From: Palsa-948 sp964481195
GTDB taxonomy: Bacteria > Bacteroidota > Bacteroidia > Palsa-948
Reading direction: 5' to 3'
Assembly (NCBI GenBank): GCA_964481195.1
Contig: CAYZTB010000004.1
Span: 31,653 to 95,652, forward strand
Length of the DNA stretch: 64,000 nt
In this document: positions 22,971 to 31,842 of the stretch, piece after piece
How positions within the stretch are numbered: the stretch's first letter is position 1
Layout: each line of letters begins with the position of its first letter
Notes under the pieces: model-generated
What the model saw: the letters and a program-made list of their open reading frames with translations, nothing else
The model's database searches: none
Told to the model about the DNA's origin: nothing
Made by a program: the position numbers and the translations under genes

Positions 22971-25900
22971 TTAAAAATAGGCTCTGACTTGCGCATTTCC
23001 TGTATGAATGGTTTTTACCCCCGGAGAATTTCTTCCATCGTACGATAAGGTAAGCTGAATATTACTCGCGAGCGTTCGATTGTAGGCTACACCCCAAGTG
23101 TAATTATTTCCGGTTTTAAGACCATCCAGCATTTCATAGGCTAGGGGAGTGTTTTCTACACTGTTGTAACTAATAAGAATAAAATTTGCTTTGGCCGCTA
23201 AGCTTCCTTTGTTGAGCGCACTGTATTTTATTTCGCTGCCATAATTTTGTGCTTGCACTAACTCCGCCTTTGCGCCAAGAATTGAAATCGTATTTTTTTT
23301 CTCAGAATATTTGTACGACATAATTACACGAAACGTAGCGCTGGATTGTAAAATTATTTTAGGCTCTGCTTCATAATAGGTAATGCGATAATTTCGGGCA
23401 GTAAAAAATTTAGAATTGTTTTGCTTTATTCCTTCTTTAAAACTTCCTTGCCAAGTCCATTTTCTATTTACGTTCCAACGAATTTTAGTTTCGCTATAGG
23501 TGTTGGTACGAAAGACGGTGTCATTTACGAGTAAGGATTTGTTTTCTACATCCTGCCAAGTAAAATCCATGCCAAACACTGGGTCGTTTTGGTTGAAAAA
23601 GATAGTGTTACGGAGGGATGAATTCAACGTTATTAATGTGCTGTCTTTGGTGTCGGATGCAAACGGATTGTATGCTATTGCTAAATCTGTATTGGTAGTT
23701 TTTCGGTCCGTTCTATAAGCAGTTTGATTTCCAAAACGTGAAATAGTTTTTTTAATTCCTTTTTTTCCTGACCACTTTGCACTCGGTCGTATATTAAACA
23801 CTTCACTGAATTGGTTGGTATAAATGCTGATGTAGTCATCAGTAGGAGTCCACACTTTAATGTAGTTTGCTTCGTTGGGGAACAACGATATCTCAAACTC
23901 ATTTAATTCCTTTACTCCATTTTTGTTGTAATCAACCCAAATGTGTGTTCCTTGTCCGGGCGCAACTTCTAAAAAAATAAAATCTCTTTTCAGCTCAAGT
24001 CCGGAGCCCACTTCGTAAAATGTTTGAGAAGAAATAAATCCCTTTAAAAGAGCAAAATTATATTCCACTCTTCCTACCACTGTGTTTTCGGACTTTTGAA
24101 TGGTGATGGTGGTGTCCAGCATTTTTAATTTTCTGTAGCTGCCAGTAAACCTAAACTGACTATTAGGGTTACTAAACAGTTCCATGCCACCGCCATAATC
24201 TTCGGCCAAAGTAGCACGATGAAGCTCTGCTCCTTTTAAATTGCTAATAGCATAGTCGGTTCGCTGTTTGTAGGACAAGGAATATTTATTGTTTGACGAA
24301 TCTTTAAGTTCTACAAAAGGTTCCCACTCCATGAAGCGCGCACTGCCTGCCATGAGTGAGTCAAATAATTTTGTTTGAATTAAATTATGTTCTTGTTTTT
24401 CTCGCACACCAGCAGTGAATTTTCCATTTATCAATCCTACAGGAATTTCTTTTGATGCCGTTGCTCGGTGTCTTAAAAAGTTTGAATTATTTAAAGAGCT
24501 TTTTGAATTCAAATAGCTTCCATCAGCATTTATTAAATATCCATTTGAAGCAATGTTGACAATGCTGCTGTGGCGCATGGCATTGTAAAATCTCCCTTCC
24601 ATGAAAGATTTGTAGTCATACGAAAGCAAATTATTTTTTTTAGCAATTCCAATTCGTCCCCCCATAATGTGCTGGTCATCTTGTTGGATAGCATTTATTC
24701 GATTCCAGTCGCGAATAAATTCTACAGAACGAAAGCGCTCAATAGGCGAAAATGTTTTTTGCAAGAATTCATAATTTGCATTGGTAACTAATTTCCAGGA
24801 AGGCATCGCGTTGCCGGTATCGTTCTCTTTGTGCGTTAGCGGAATAATATGATCCCAATTAATTTTTCCTCCTAATCCTGTATTATCTTTTTTATCTTTT
24901 TCAGAAAAGGTATTTATGTCATTGTTGCTAATAGCTCCTTCAAAAGACAAAATCGAATTTTTTGAAAAAATAATATCAGCTCCTGCCGTAACCATCTGTT
25001 TTTGCTTAGGTGAAATAAGTAAAATCACAGGCTCATAAGAACCGGTAGGCTGACCGCTTACCGTATCCGGCACAACCCATTCATACACCTTTCCGTTTGC
25101 GGCCGATTGTTTTAGTTTGTAATTGCCTTTATTTATCCCTACAAAAGAAAAACTTAATCGAAAATGTGCTTTAGCAGTATCTGTAGAGTACATATAAATG
25201 CTAGGATAAGTAAAAGTGCCAATCGAAGAATCTAGCTTATCATATAAAACTTCTGTATTGTTAAATGGAATGCTGTCTGCCGAAGAAGTAATTGCTTGAT
25301 GTAAGCTGTCGCCAACTATCGAAAGCAACAATTTTTCTGGATTATCTAGCTGTTGTTGTAACGGTCTGTTTTTATTATCTTGTTCCGTATAACCATTCAA
25401 GCGCACATTAATTTTTTTGGATTTGTATTCACTGCCTGCATGCGCCAGCGAGCGAGCATAATTTTTATCGGAGTACTGAAACTCCACCGAAATACGTTTG
25501 TCTTTGGTAATTAAATTTTTTGGAGTGAAAGTTATTTCAGATGTGTTGTAATCAATGATGTAGTCGTTTTCTTGTCCGCGTTCCAGCAATTTCCCGTCTA
25601 AGTAAACCATTTCTGTTCCCGCTAAAACAATGATAAACTGTTCGTTTTCAGCGCCACGTAATTTATAGGCACCTTGATTTCGTTCCTGCCGTTGCCCGTT
25701 AAATGTGTTGCCATTTTTATTTTCTACCGAAATGTTTCTGGCGAATTTTCCCTTTGATACTGCTACACTCCCTCTAACAATCAATTCAGAGGATTTGGGC
25801 TGAGCCATTTTAGTTTCAATACTTAAGCCCTGATTTCTTTTATTATATACCATGAAGTAGCCATCCGGTTTCATCATTTGAAAATCACCAGCGGTAAGGA

Positions 25901-26609
25901 GGGTTTTTCCGGATTTTGGCAAATCCTTGATTCCAATTTGAATAAATACTTTATCAAACTCTTGCAGCTGCTGCGTGTTTCCATCTGGCTGAACAGGAAT
26001 ATTTTGATCTGTTGCTGCCAATAAAATATCCATGTTGTCGCTAACTTTTCCTGCAAGCTGAAGATTTAAATTAGAGTTTAACACTACATCTTGATTATTA
26101 CCAAACGATATTCCTCTGGAAAGACTCCCGCTTTTAGTCAGCCCTTCCGTTTTAAAAAAATCGACTGGCTTATTTTTATCAACGTTATAAATATAGGGTT
26201 CGCCAAATTGGTTGTTTTGAATTTTTCGTACATCTTTATGCTTGTATTCTTTCGAAAATAAAAATGGGAATACATTGTAGGAAACAACCAATGAGTCATT
26301 TCTCAACCCATTTGCAGCTGAAGAAAATATTAGTAATGCCTTGGCATAATCGATTTTATATTTCGAAGTATCTATAGGCTCCCCATTTATTTTTTTTATA
26401 GAAACGGAGTTTGCCACTACACTCAATGTATCCAATGAAATCGTATCGCCTAATACAAAGATATTTTTTGTACGCTGATTGGAGGTTTGTGAAAAAGAGC
26501 AAGCACAGTTGATCAGCCCAATCAAAAGCAACAGAATCTTTTTCTGCACACCAACTGCAGGCTTCGTTTTTAAAAGCGCCAAATATGTTTTAGAATTTAG
26601 GATAGACAA
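22971..26609 (-). CDS. Large outer-membrane or surface protein of unknown function
   Basis: A 1212-residue protein with an N-terminal signal-like segment (KKILLLLIGLINCACSFSQ, about 24-42). The first about 380 residues hold a conserved Bacteroidota-type block (FFKTEGLTKSGSLSRGISFGNNQD, GKVSDNMDILLAATDQNIPVQPDG) and a plug-like beta region. The rest is a long series of alternating amphipathic strands with many aromatic ends, ending QVRAYF, consistent with an outer-membrane beta-barrel. I see no T9SS sorting domain. No recognised enzymatic domain is visible. It is divergent from xth across 85 bases. Confidence 0.72.
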   Translation of the reverse strand: MSILNSKTYLALLKTKPAVGVQKKILLLLIGLINCACSFSQTSNQRTKNIFVLGDTISLDTLSVVANSVSIKKINGEPIDTSKYKIDYAKALLIFSSAANGLRNDSLVVSYNVFPFLFSKEYKHKDVRKIQNNQFGEPYIYNVDKNKPVDFFKTEGLTKSGSLSRGISFGNNQDVVLNSNLNLQLAGKVSDNMDILLAATDQNIPVQPDGNTQQLQEFDKVFIQIGIKDLPKSGKTLLTAGDFQMMKPDGYFMVYNKRNQGLSIETKMAQPKSSELIVRGSVAVSKGKFARNISVENKNGNTFNGQRQERNQGAYKLRGAENEQFIIVLAGTEMVYLDGKLLERGQENDYIIDYNTSEITFTPKNLITKDKRISVEFQYSDKNYARSLAHAGSEYKSKKINVRLNGYTEQDNKNRPLQQQLDNPEKLLLSIVGDSLHQAITSSADSIPFNNTEVLYDKLDSSIGTFTYPSIYMYSTDTAKAHFRLSFSFVGINKGNYKLKQSAANGKVYEWVVPDTVSGQPTGSYEPVILLISPKQKQMVTAGADIIFSKNSILSFEGAISNNDINTFSEKDKKDNTGLGGKINWDHIIPLTHKENDTGNAMPSWKLVTNANYEFLQKTFSPIERFRSVEFIRDWNRINAIQQDDQHIMGGRIGIAKKNNLLSYDYKSFMEGRFYNAMRHSSIVNIASNGYLINADGSYLNSKSSLNNSNFLRHRATASKEIPVGLINGKFTAGVREKQEHNLIQTKLFDSLMAGSARFMEWEPFVELKDSSNNKYSLSYKQRTDYAISNLKGAELHRATLAEDYGGGMELFSNPNSQFRFTGSYRKLKMLDTTITIQKSENTVVGRVEYNFALLKGFISSQTFYEVGSGLELKRDFIFLEVAPGQGTHIWVDYNKNGVKELNEFEISLFPNEANYIKVWTPTDDYISIYTNQFSEVFNIRPSAKWSGKKGIKKTISRFGNQTAYRTDRKTTNTDLAIAYNPFASDTKDSTLITLNSSLRNTIFFNQNDPVFGMDFTWQDVENKSLLVNDTVFRTNTYSETKIRWNVNRKWTWQGSFKEGIKQNNSKFFTARNYRITYYEAEPKIILQSSATFRVIMSYKYSEKKNTISILGAKAELVQAQNYGSEIKYSALNKGSLAAKANFILISYNSVENTPLAYEMLDGLKTGNNYTWGVAYNRTLASNIQLTLSYDGRNSPGVKTIHTGNAQVRAYF

Positions 26610-26644
26610 AGTTGCGCAATTCGTTTCAGATAACGAGCAATTGC

Positions 26645-26652
26645 TAAATTTG
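26645..26652 (+). promoter_or_regulatory. -7 promoter element of xth
   Basis: TAAATTTG fits the TAnnTTTG consensus and lies 42 bases before the ATG at 26695, in the divergent spacer. Confidence 0.5.
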
Positions 26653-26694
26653 TTTCCTTAAGTCAAGTCACAAAAGCATTACTTAGAGCAAATA

Positions 26695-27459
26695 ATGAAA
26701 ATATTATCATATAATGTAAATGGCATTCGATCCGCAATTAGCAAAGGCCTGATAGAATGGATAAACAATATTAATCCAGATGTTATTTGTTTGCAAGAGA
26801 TAAAAGCTAACCCCGAGCAGCTCGATAAAGACACCCACGATAAATTATACAAGCATACATTTTGGTTTCCTGCGCAAAAAAAAGGGTACAGCGGAGTGGC
26901 AATATTATCTAAAAAGAAACCCGATCATGTGGAGTATGGATGTGGCATAAAAAAGTACGATGACGAAGGAAGAATTATTCGAGCCGATTTTGGTGATGTT
27001 TCCGTCATGAGTGTTTATTTTCCCTCCGGAACTTCGGGCGAGCATCGTCAAGATTTTAAGTATGAATTCTTGGAGGATTTTCAGATATATATTAATAAGC
27101 TCAAAAAGAAAATTCCCAAACTCGTTATCTGCGGAGACTTAAATATTTGTCACAAAGCAATTGATATACATAACCCTATAGCTAATGCAAATTCTACAGG
27201 TTTTTTGCCGGAAGAAAGAGCCTGGATAGACCAATTCCTAAAAAGTGGCTTTATTGATACTTTCCGGTTTTTCAACCAAGAGCCTCATAATTACACTTGG
27301 TGGAGCTTTAGAGCTAACTCCAGAGCAAAAAACTTAGGCTGGAGGATTGACTATCACTTAGTAAGCACTCCTCTGGAAAAGCAATTAAAACGCTCCATAA
27401 TCTTATCAGAAGCAAAACATTCTGATCATTGCCCTTTGTTGGTAGAATTAAAAGATTAA
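26695..27459 (+). CDS. xth: Exodeoxyribonuclease III
   Basis: AP endonuclease/3'-5' exonuclease of the EEP fold, acting in base excision repair. Motifs are MKILSYNVNGIRSA, the metal-binding Glu in CLQEIKA, GDLNICHKAIDIHNP, and the C-terminal SDHCPLLVEL with catalytic Asp-His. At 254 residues it has the normal length. It is probably expressed from its own promoter in the divergent spacer. Confidence 0.95.
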   Translation: MKILSYNVNGIRSAISKGLIEWINNINPDVICLQEIKANPEQLDKDTHDKLYKHTFWFPAQKKGYSGVAILSKKKPDHVEYGCGIKKYDDEGRIIRADFGDVSVMSVYFPSGTSGEHRQDFKYEFLEDFQIYINKLKKKIPKLVICGDLNICHKAIDIHNPIANANSTGFLPEERAWIDQFLKSGFIDTFRFFNQEPHNYTWWSFRANSRAKNLGWRIDYHLVSTPLEKQLKRSIILSEAKHSDHCPLLVELKD

Positions 27460-27506
27460 CAACCTATTTTGACCATTTTATAGGGTTTTCTAATTCACAA
27501 TTATTA

Positions 27507-27536
27507 TTGGGCAAAATAAATTAAAGTTTATATTTG
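27507..27536 (+). promoter_or_regulatory. Promoter of the peptide-binding protein gene
   Basis: TTG at 27507-27509 and TATATTTG at 27529-27536 are spaced 19 bases apart, an exact Bacteroidota -33/-7 arrangement. Confidence 0.65.
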
Positions 27537-27596
27537 CAGTCAGCACATCTATCTAGAAAAAGCTATTAAAACTGACTAATTTTGCATCTAAATAAT

Positions 27597-29348
27597 ATGA
27601 AAAAACTCTTTTTATCTTTTGTAGCGTTATCACTAATTTACTCTTGCGGACAAGAGGCAACAGTGGAAGGTGGATTGACACCTTTAAACGGAGGAAAATA
27701 TGCAGGAGGAGTACTGCGAATGAACGAAGTTGAGGATTTCAGAAATCTCTATCCGCTAGATATTACCGAGGTTACATCGCATCGAATTGCAAATCAGATT
27801 TACGAAGGTCTTGTTCGCCTTTCACAAAAAGATCTTTCTATTGGCCCTGGATTAGCCGAGTCTTGGACTAAAAACTCTGAAGCTACCGTGTGGACTTTTA
27901 AAATTCGCAAAGGAGTAAAGTTTCATGACGATGAATGTTTTGGCGGCAAGGGCCGTGAAATAAATGCCAACGATTTCAAATGGTGTTTCGATAATCTTTG
28001 TACAGCAGGACCCCACAACCAATGGTTTGATGGAACATTTAAGGACAGAGTAAAAGGAGCAAATAAATATTACCAATCTACAAAAGATAAAAAGCCTTTG
28101 GAAGGCGGTGTAAGCGGTGTAAAAGTTTTAGATGATTACACACTTGAAATTACACTTACCAAGCCCAATGCAGGGTTTCTTAATTTCTTAGTAATTCAGG
28201 GATGTTATTTATTTCCTAAAGAAGCATATGAAAAATATGGTGCAGATGGAATGCGAGCTAGAGCTATTGGTACCGGTGCATTTAGACTTAAAACGATTAA
28301 AGAAGGCGAAGTTGTTATTTTGGAAAGAAACCCAGATTATTGGGGTAAAGATGCGGACGGAAATCAACTGCCTTACTTAAACACTGTACGATTCTCTTTC
28401 ATCAAAGAAAAAAAGCAGGAGCTTTTGGAGTTTCAAAAAGGGAATCTTGATATGCTTTATCGAATTCCTACCGAAAATATTGGAGACATATTGGCTGATT
28501 TAGATAAAGCAAAAGATAATGTTCCATTCGAGTTACAACTTTCACCAGCGATGAATCTTTTCTACTATGGATTTTTACACCCTGTAAAACCATTTGATGA
28601 TAAGCGCGTTTGTTTAGCATTTAATCATGCTATTGACAGACAGAAAATTGTTGATTACACACTTAAGGGGGAAGGGATACCTGCACTTTATGGAATGGTT
28701 CCTCCTGTACCAAGTTTTGAAGCTAAAGGGTATGATTTTAAATCACTCAAAGGATATGCGTTTGATACAGATTTAGCAAAAAAATTATTAGCTGAAGCAG
28801 GATATCCAAACGGCAAAGGATTCCCTCATATCACCTTGCAAATTAATAGTGGTGGAGGTGACCGAAACGTATTAACGGCTCAGGTAATACAGGGCATGCT
28901 TAAGGAAAATTTGAATATTGATATTAATATTGAAACCCTTCCCTTTACACAGCATTTAGATAAAATTGAAAGCGGGCAAACTCTTTTCTGGCGCTCTGGT
29001 TGGATATCAGATTATCCGGATCCTGAATCTTTCTTAACACTTTTGTCAAGCTCTCATATTCCGGATCATCTTTCTGATCGTTCGTTTTTCAATACTACTC
29101 GTTTTAAGAATGCTAAATATGACTCCTTGTTGTATTTAGCTAGTATGGAAATTGATGATGTAAAACGATTTAAACTTTATTTACAAGCGGATCAAGTTCA
29201 AATAGACGAGGGTGCTTTAATGCCTATTTTCTACGATGAAATTTATCGTTTAATTCAGAAAAATGTAAAAGACTTTGATGTAAACGCAATGGAATATCGA
29301 GATGTTTCACGTGTATATTTTGTGCCAAGCGAAGACAAGAACCCGTAA
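27597..29348 (+). CDS. ABC-type peptide/oligosaccharide-binding lipoprotein (SBP family 5)
   Basis: A 583-residue lipoprotein: MKKLFLSFVALSLIYSCGQE has a lipobox Cys at 17. The body is a family-5 solute-binding protein (OppA/DppA-like): LYPLDITEVTSHRIANQIYEGL, a WTFKIRKGVKFHD strand, the TGAFRLKTIKEGEVVILERNP block and the WRSGWISDYPDPESFLTLL motif. It probably binds peptides in the periplasm. No permease or ATPase genes are adjacent, so it must work with unlinked components. I prefer the ATG at 27597 over an in-frame one 15 bases upstream. A perfect terminator follows. Confidence 0.9.
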   Translation: MKKLFLSFVALSLIYSCGQEATVEGGLTPLNGGKYAGGVLRMNEVEDFRNLYPLDITEVTSHRIANQIYEGLVRLSQKDLSIGPGLAESWTKNSEATVWTFKIRKGVKFHDDECFGGKGREINANDFKWCFDNLCTAGPHNQWFDGTFKDRVKGANKYYQSTKDKKPLEGGVSGVKVLDDYTLEITLTKPNAGFLNFLVIQGCYLFPKEAYEKYGADGMRARAIGTGAFRLKTIKEGEVVILERNPDYWGKDADGNQLPYLNTVRFSFIKEKKQELLEFQKGNLDMLYRIPTENIGDILADLDKAKDNVPFELQLSPAMNLFYYGFLHPVKPFDDKRVCLAFNHAIDRQKIVDYTLKGEGIPALYGMVPPVPSFEAKGYDFKSLKGYAFDTDLAKKLLAEAGYPNGKGFPHITLQINSGGGDRNVLTAQVIQGMLKENLNIDINIETLPFTQHLDKIESGQTLFWRSGWISDYPDPESFLTLLSSSHIPDHLSDRSFFNTTRFKNAKYDSLLYLASMEIDDVKRFKLYLQADQVQIDEGALMPIFYDEIYRLIQKNVKDFDVNAMEYRDVSRVYFVPSEDKNP

Positions 29349-29366
29349 ATAAAAATATTTGTCAAG

Positions 29367-29401
29367 GGCATATAATAGGATTCTATTATATGCCTTTTTT
29401 A
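29367..29401. terminator. Terminator between convergent genes
   Basis: GGCATATAATAG pairs perfectly with CTATTATATGCC around GATT, followed by a T run. Confidence 0.9.
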
Positions 29402-29411
29402 TTTTCAAAAA

Positions 29412-30140
29412 TTAATTCTCGATTTTACTTTCTGCCGATGCCAAATGTCTTACCAACATTCGCTTAGCAATTGGTAAAAAAGTTTCTTCAAGTGGCAAAC
29501 TTAAATCAGTTTCAATGGCATACGTTGCTGGGTTTGCCAGTTTTTTATTATCCCTAAGCAGGTCGCCTTTTATAGACTGAAACGTAGTAGAAATATTTTT
29601 TTCAAACGATTTTACATAGTGGGTATGAATAGCTTTAAACTTCTCAGTGGCGCTTTCAAAAAAGGTTACTTGATATTCATATACGCTTGTTATTGCTGTT
29701 TTGCCATCCTTTAACAACATATAGCCGTATTCAGAGTTTAATGGCATTAGGCCAACTGATTGTAATGACAAATGATCTTCAACAACATCGTAAATATTTT
29801 TTCCCTCATCTACCCGCTGCTGAAACTGAGGGATTGCATATTCAATAATGTTTTCTAACTCAGCCATCATATTCCCGTCATTTACCATATTTTCAAAAGT
29901 AAGTTTGCCGCTTTCATCAATGCCGGATAAGCGCTGCGGAAAATGCATTTTTAGATTTTGCTTATTCTCTTTAACAGAAAGAGTGTTTTTATAATGCTCA
30001 ATAAGTTCCGCAAACCAAGGATATAGGCGCGTAGCGTCAAAATTTTTGCTCACATCTTGCAAATAAGAAAGTAATAGGTACTTTTTGTACTCAAAATCAA
30101 TGTGCTTTTCAGTAAGCCAGTTTTTGCTTAAATCTGTCAT
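29412..30140 (-). CDS. Conserved hypothetical protein
   Basis: A 242-residue soluble, helix-rich protein without signal peptide or membrane segment. Distinct features are DATRLYPWFAELIEHYKN near the N-terminus and a hydrophobic IAKRMLVRHL near the C-terminus. I do not recognise a family. It is convergent with the peptide-binding protein gene and divergent from the OmpA-like gene. Confidence 0.6.
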   Translation of the reverse strand: MTDLSKNWLTEKHIDFEYKKYLLLSYLQDVSKNFDATRLYPWFAELIEHYKNTLSVKENKQNLKMHFPQRLSGIDESGKLTFENMVNDGNMMAELENIIEYAIPQFQQRVDEGKNIYDVVEDHLSLQSVGLMPLNSEYGYMLLKDGKTAITSVYEYQVTFFESATEKFKAIHTHYVKSFEKNISTTFQSIKGDLLRDNKKLANPATYAIETDLSLPLEETFLPIAKRMLVRHLASAESKIEN

Positions 30141-30315
30141 GATATATCTTTTTTATGTCAACCCGCCTTTCAATATTAAACGATTTGGAGCAAAAAATGT
30201 TTCGCTGTATAATGTAATTATTAGCAAAGACATGTTGATAATTGATTTTTTCTGAAAAAATCCACCCTCATTATTGCATTATTATTGCTATAGCATAAAA
30301 TATAAAACCAGAAAA

Positions 30316-31323
30316 ATGAAAAACAATTTTTTCCTAGTAGTAACATTAATCATAATTACCGCATTTGTTGCTTGCGTTCCTGCCAATAAATTACAAAACG
30401 AAAAAGCAAAGCGAGAAAACTGTGAGAAAGAACTAGCTAATTTCAAAGCTTCTTCTCAAGCGCTTGAAACAGAACTGAACGAACTAAAGAATAAAATGCA
30501 GGATGAGCAAAAACAACTTATAGGACTACAAAAGGATACCGCTATAATAGGTACAAATTATAGAAACCTAACAGCTAAATACGACAAATTAAATAGCGTA
30601 AATGAAACGTTAATAGACAGATATAACAAACTACTAGCGGGAAGTGATTCAGAAAGCAAAAAATTATCGGGCCAACTTTCTTCTACTCAGGAACAGCTTC
30701 AGCGTAAGGAAGACGACTTAAAAAAATTACAAATAGAATTAGAAAAAAAGAAAATTGATTTGGATGGCTTAACGGTTGAACTAAAAAAACGCGAAGAGCG
30801 CGTGAAAGAACTTGAAGATGTACTTAAGCAAAAAGAAGATGCTGTGAATGCGCTCAAGAAAAAAGTATCAGACGCGCTTTTGGGCTTTGAAGGAAAAGGA
30901 TTAACGGTTACGCAAAAGAACGGAAAGGTGTATGTTTCTTTGGAGGAGAGTTTGCTCTTTAAGAGCGGAAAATGGGCTGTAGAACCTATAGGCGTTGATG
31001 CTCTAAAGCAGCTTGCCAAAGTATTGGAATCTAATCCAGATATTAATGTACTCGTTGAAGGTCATACGGATGATGTGCCCATGAAAGGCTTAGGGGATGT
31101 GAAAGACAATTGGGATCTGAGCTCTGTACGTGCAACATCAGTAGTAAAAATAATTACTCAAAACAGCAGCACGAACCCTAAGCGATTAACAGCAGCAGGC
31201 AGAGGAGAGTTTTTCCCGATTGACGATAGTAAAACAAAAGAAGCACGTGCAAAAAATCGCAGAACGGAAATTATCTTAACTCCTAAATTGGACGAGCTAT
31301 TTAAAATCTTAGAAGGAAATTAA
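30316..31323 (+). CDS. OmpA-family lipoprotein with long coiled coil (MotB-like)
   Basis: A 335-residue protein beginning MKNNFFLVVTLIIITAFVAC, a lipoprotein signal with Cys at 20. Residues about 30-185 form an uninterrupted coiled coil rich in Lys/Glu/Leu. The C-terminal OmpA/MotB domain binds peptidoglycan: VLVEGHTDDVPMKG, NWDLSSVRATSVVKII, LTAAGRGEFFPI and the final NRRTEIILTPK. It probably links outer membrane and cell wall. The frame opens 14 codons earlier, but the ATG at 30316 gives the proper signal. Confidence 0.88.
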   Translation: MKNNFFLVVTLIIITAFVACVPANKLQNEKAKRENCEKELANFKASSQALETELNELKNKMQDEQKQLIGLQKDTAIIGTNYRNLTAKYDKLNSVNETLIDRYNKLLAGSDSESKKLSGQLSSTQEQLQRKEDDLKKLQIELEKKKIDLDGLTVELKKREERVKELEDVLKQKEDAVNALKKKVSDALLGFEGKGLTVTQKNGKVYVSLEESLLFKSGKWAVEPIGVDALKQLAKVLESNPDINVLVEGHTDDVPMKGLGDVKDNWDLSSVRATSVVKIITQNSSTNPKRLTAAGRGEFFPIDDSKTKEARAKNRRTEIILTPKLDELFKILEGN

Positions 31324-31327
31324 GAGA

Positions 31328-31759
31328 TTATTTTTTTCCGGGCTTGCCCTTTAGCTTTCCAGAAAAGGTATAGCTCCACTTTAATTCTTCTTCTTTGTTG
31401 AATAGATCAGCAGTGCCTTCTATATCATCACCGGTAATGGTGCCACTCCACTTCATTACCTCTTTTATGTCATTTACTGTTTCTGCAATCCAAACATACA
31501 CAATGGCCTCTGCATTTGTGGAGTCTGATGAAACTATTTTATAGGGCATCGCTTTCGTAAATCCCCATTGTGCAAATATTTTACTTTTAAATTTCCCTGT
31601 CAAAAATTTTAGCTCATCTGGGTCGAGGGGTTTTTTCTTTCCTTCTTTAAACACCTCTGCTAAATAAATATTTTTATCCAAAGGACCCTTTAATGGTCCT
31701 TGTGCAAACAATAAAATTGAACATGCAACAGCAGCAACACTTAAAATAAATTTTTTCAT
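31328..31759 (-). CDS. Small secreted protein of unknown function
   Basis: A 143-residue protein with a clear signal peptide (MKKFILSVAAVACSILLFAQ). The mature part is a compact beta-rich domain with WSGTITGDDIEGTADLF and a closing WSYTFSGKLKG, reminiscent of a lipocalin-like or calycin-like half barrel, but I cannot assign a family. I start at the ATG at 31759; the frame opens 20 codons further upstream without a signal. Its stop is only 4 bases from the convergent OmpA-like stop. Confidence 0.65.
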   Translation of the reverse strand: MKKFILSVAAVACSILLFAQGPLKGPLDKNIYLAEVFKEGKKKPLDPDELKFLTGKFKSKIFAQWGFTKAMPYKIVSSDSTNAEAIVYVWIAETVNDIKEVMKWSGTITGDDIEGTADLFNKEEELKWSYTFSGKLKGKPGKK

Positions 31760-31842
31760 AAAATAAAGTTTAAAATGAATATTAATATACAAAAATTGTA
31801 TTTTTTTTGGATAATGCAATATAAATCACAATGTTTTTATCC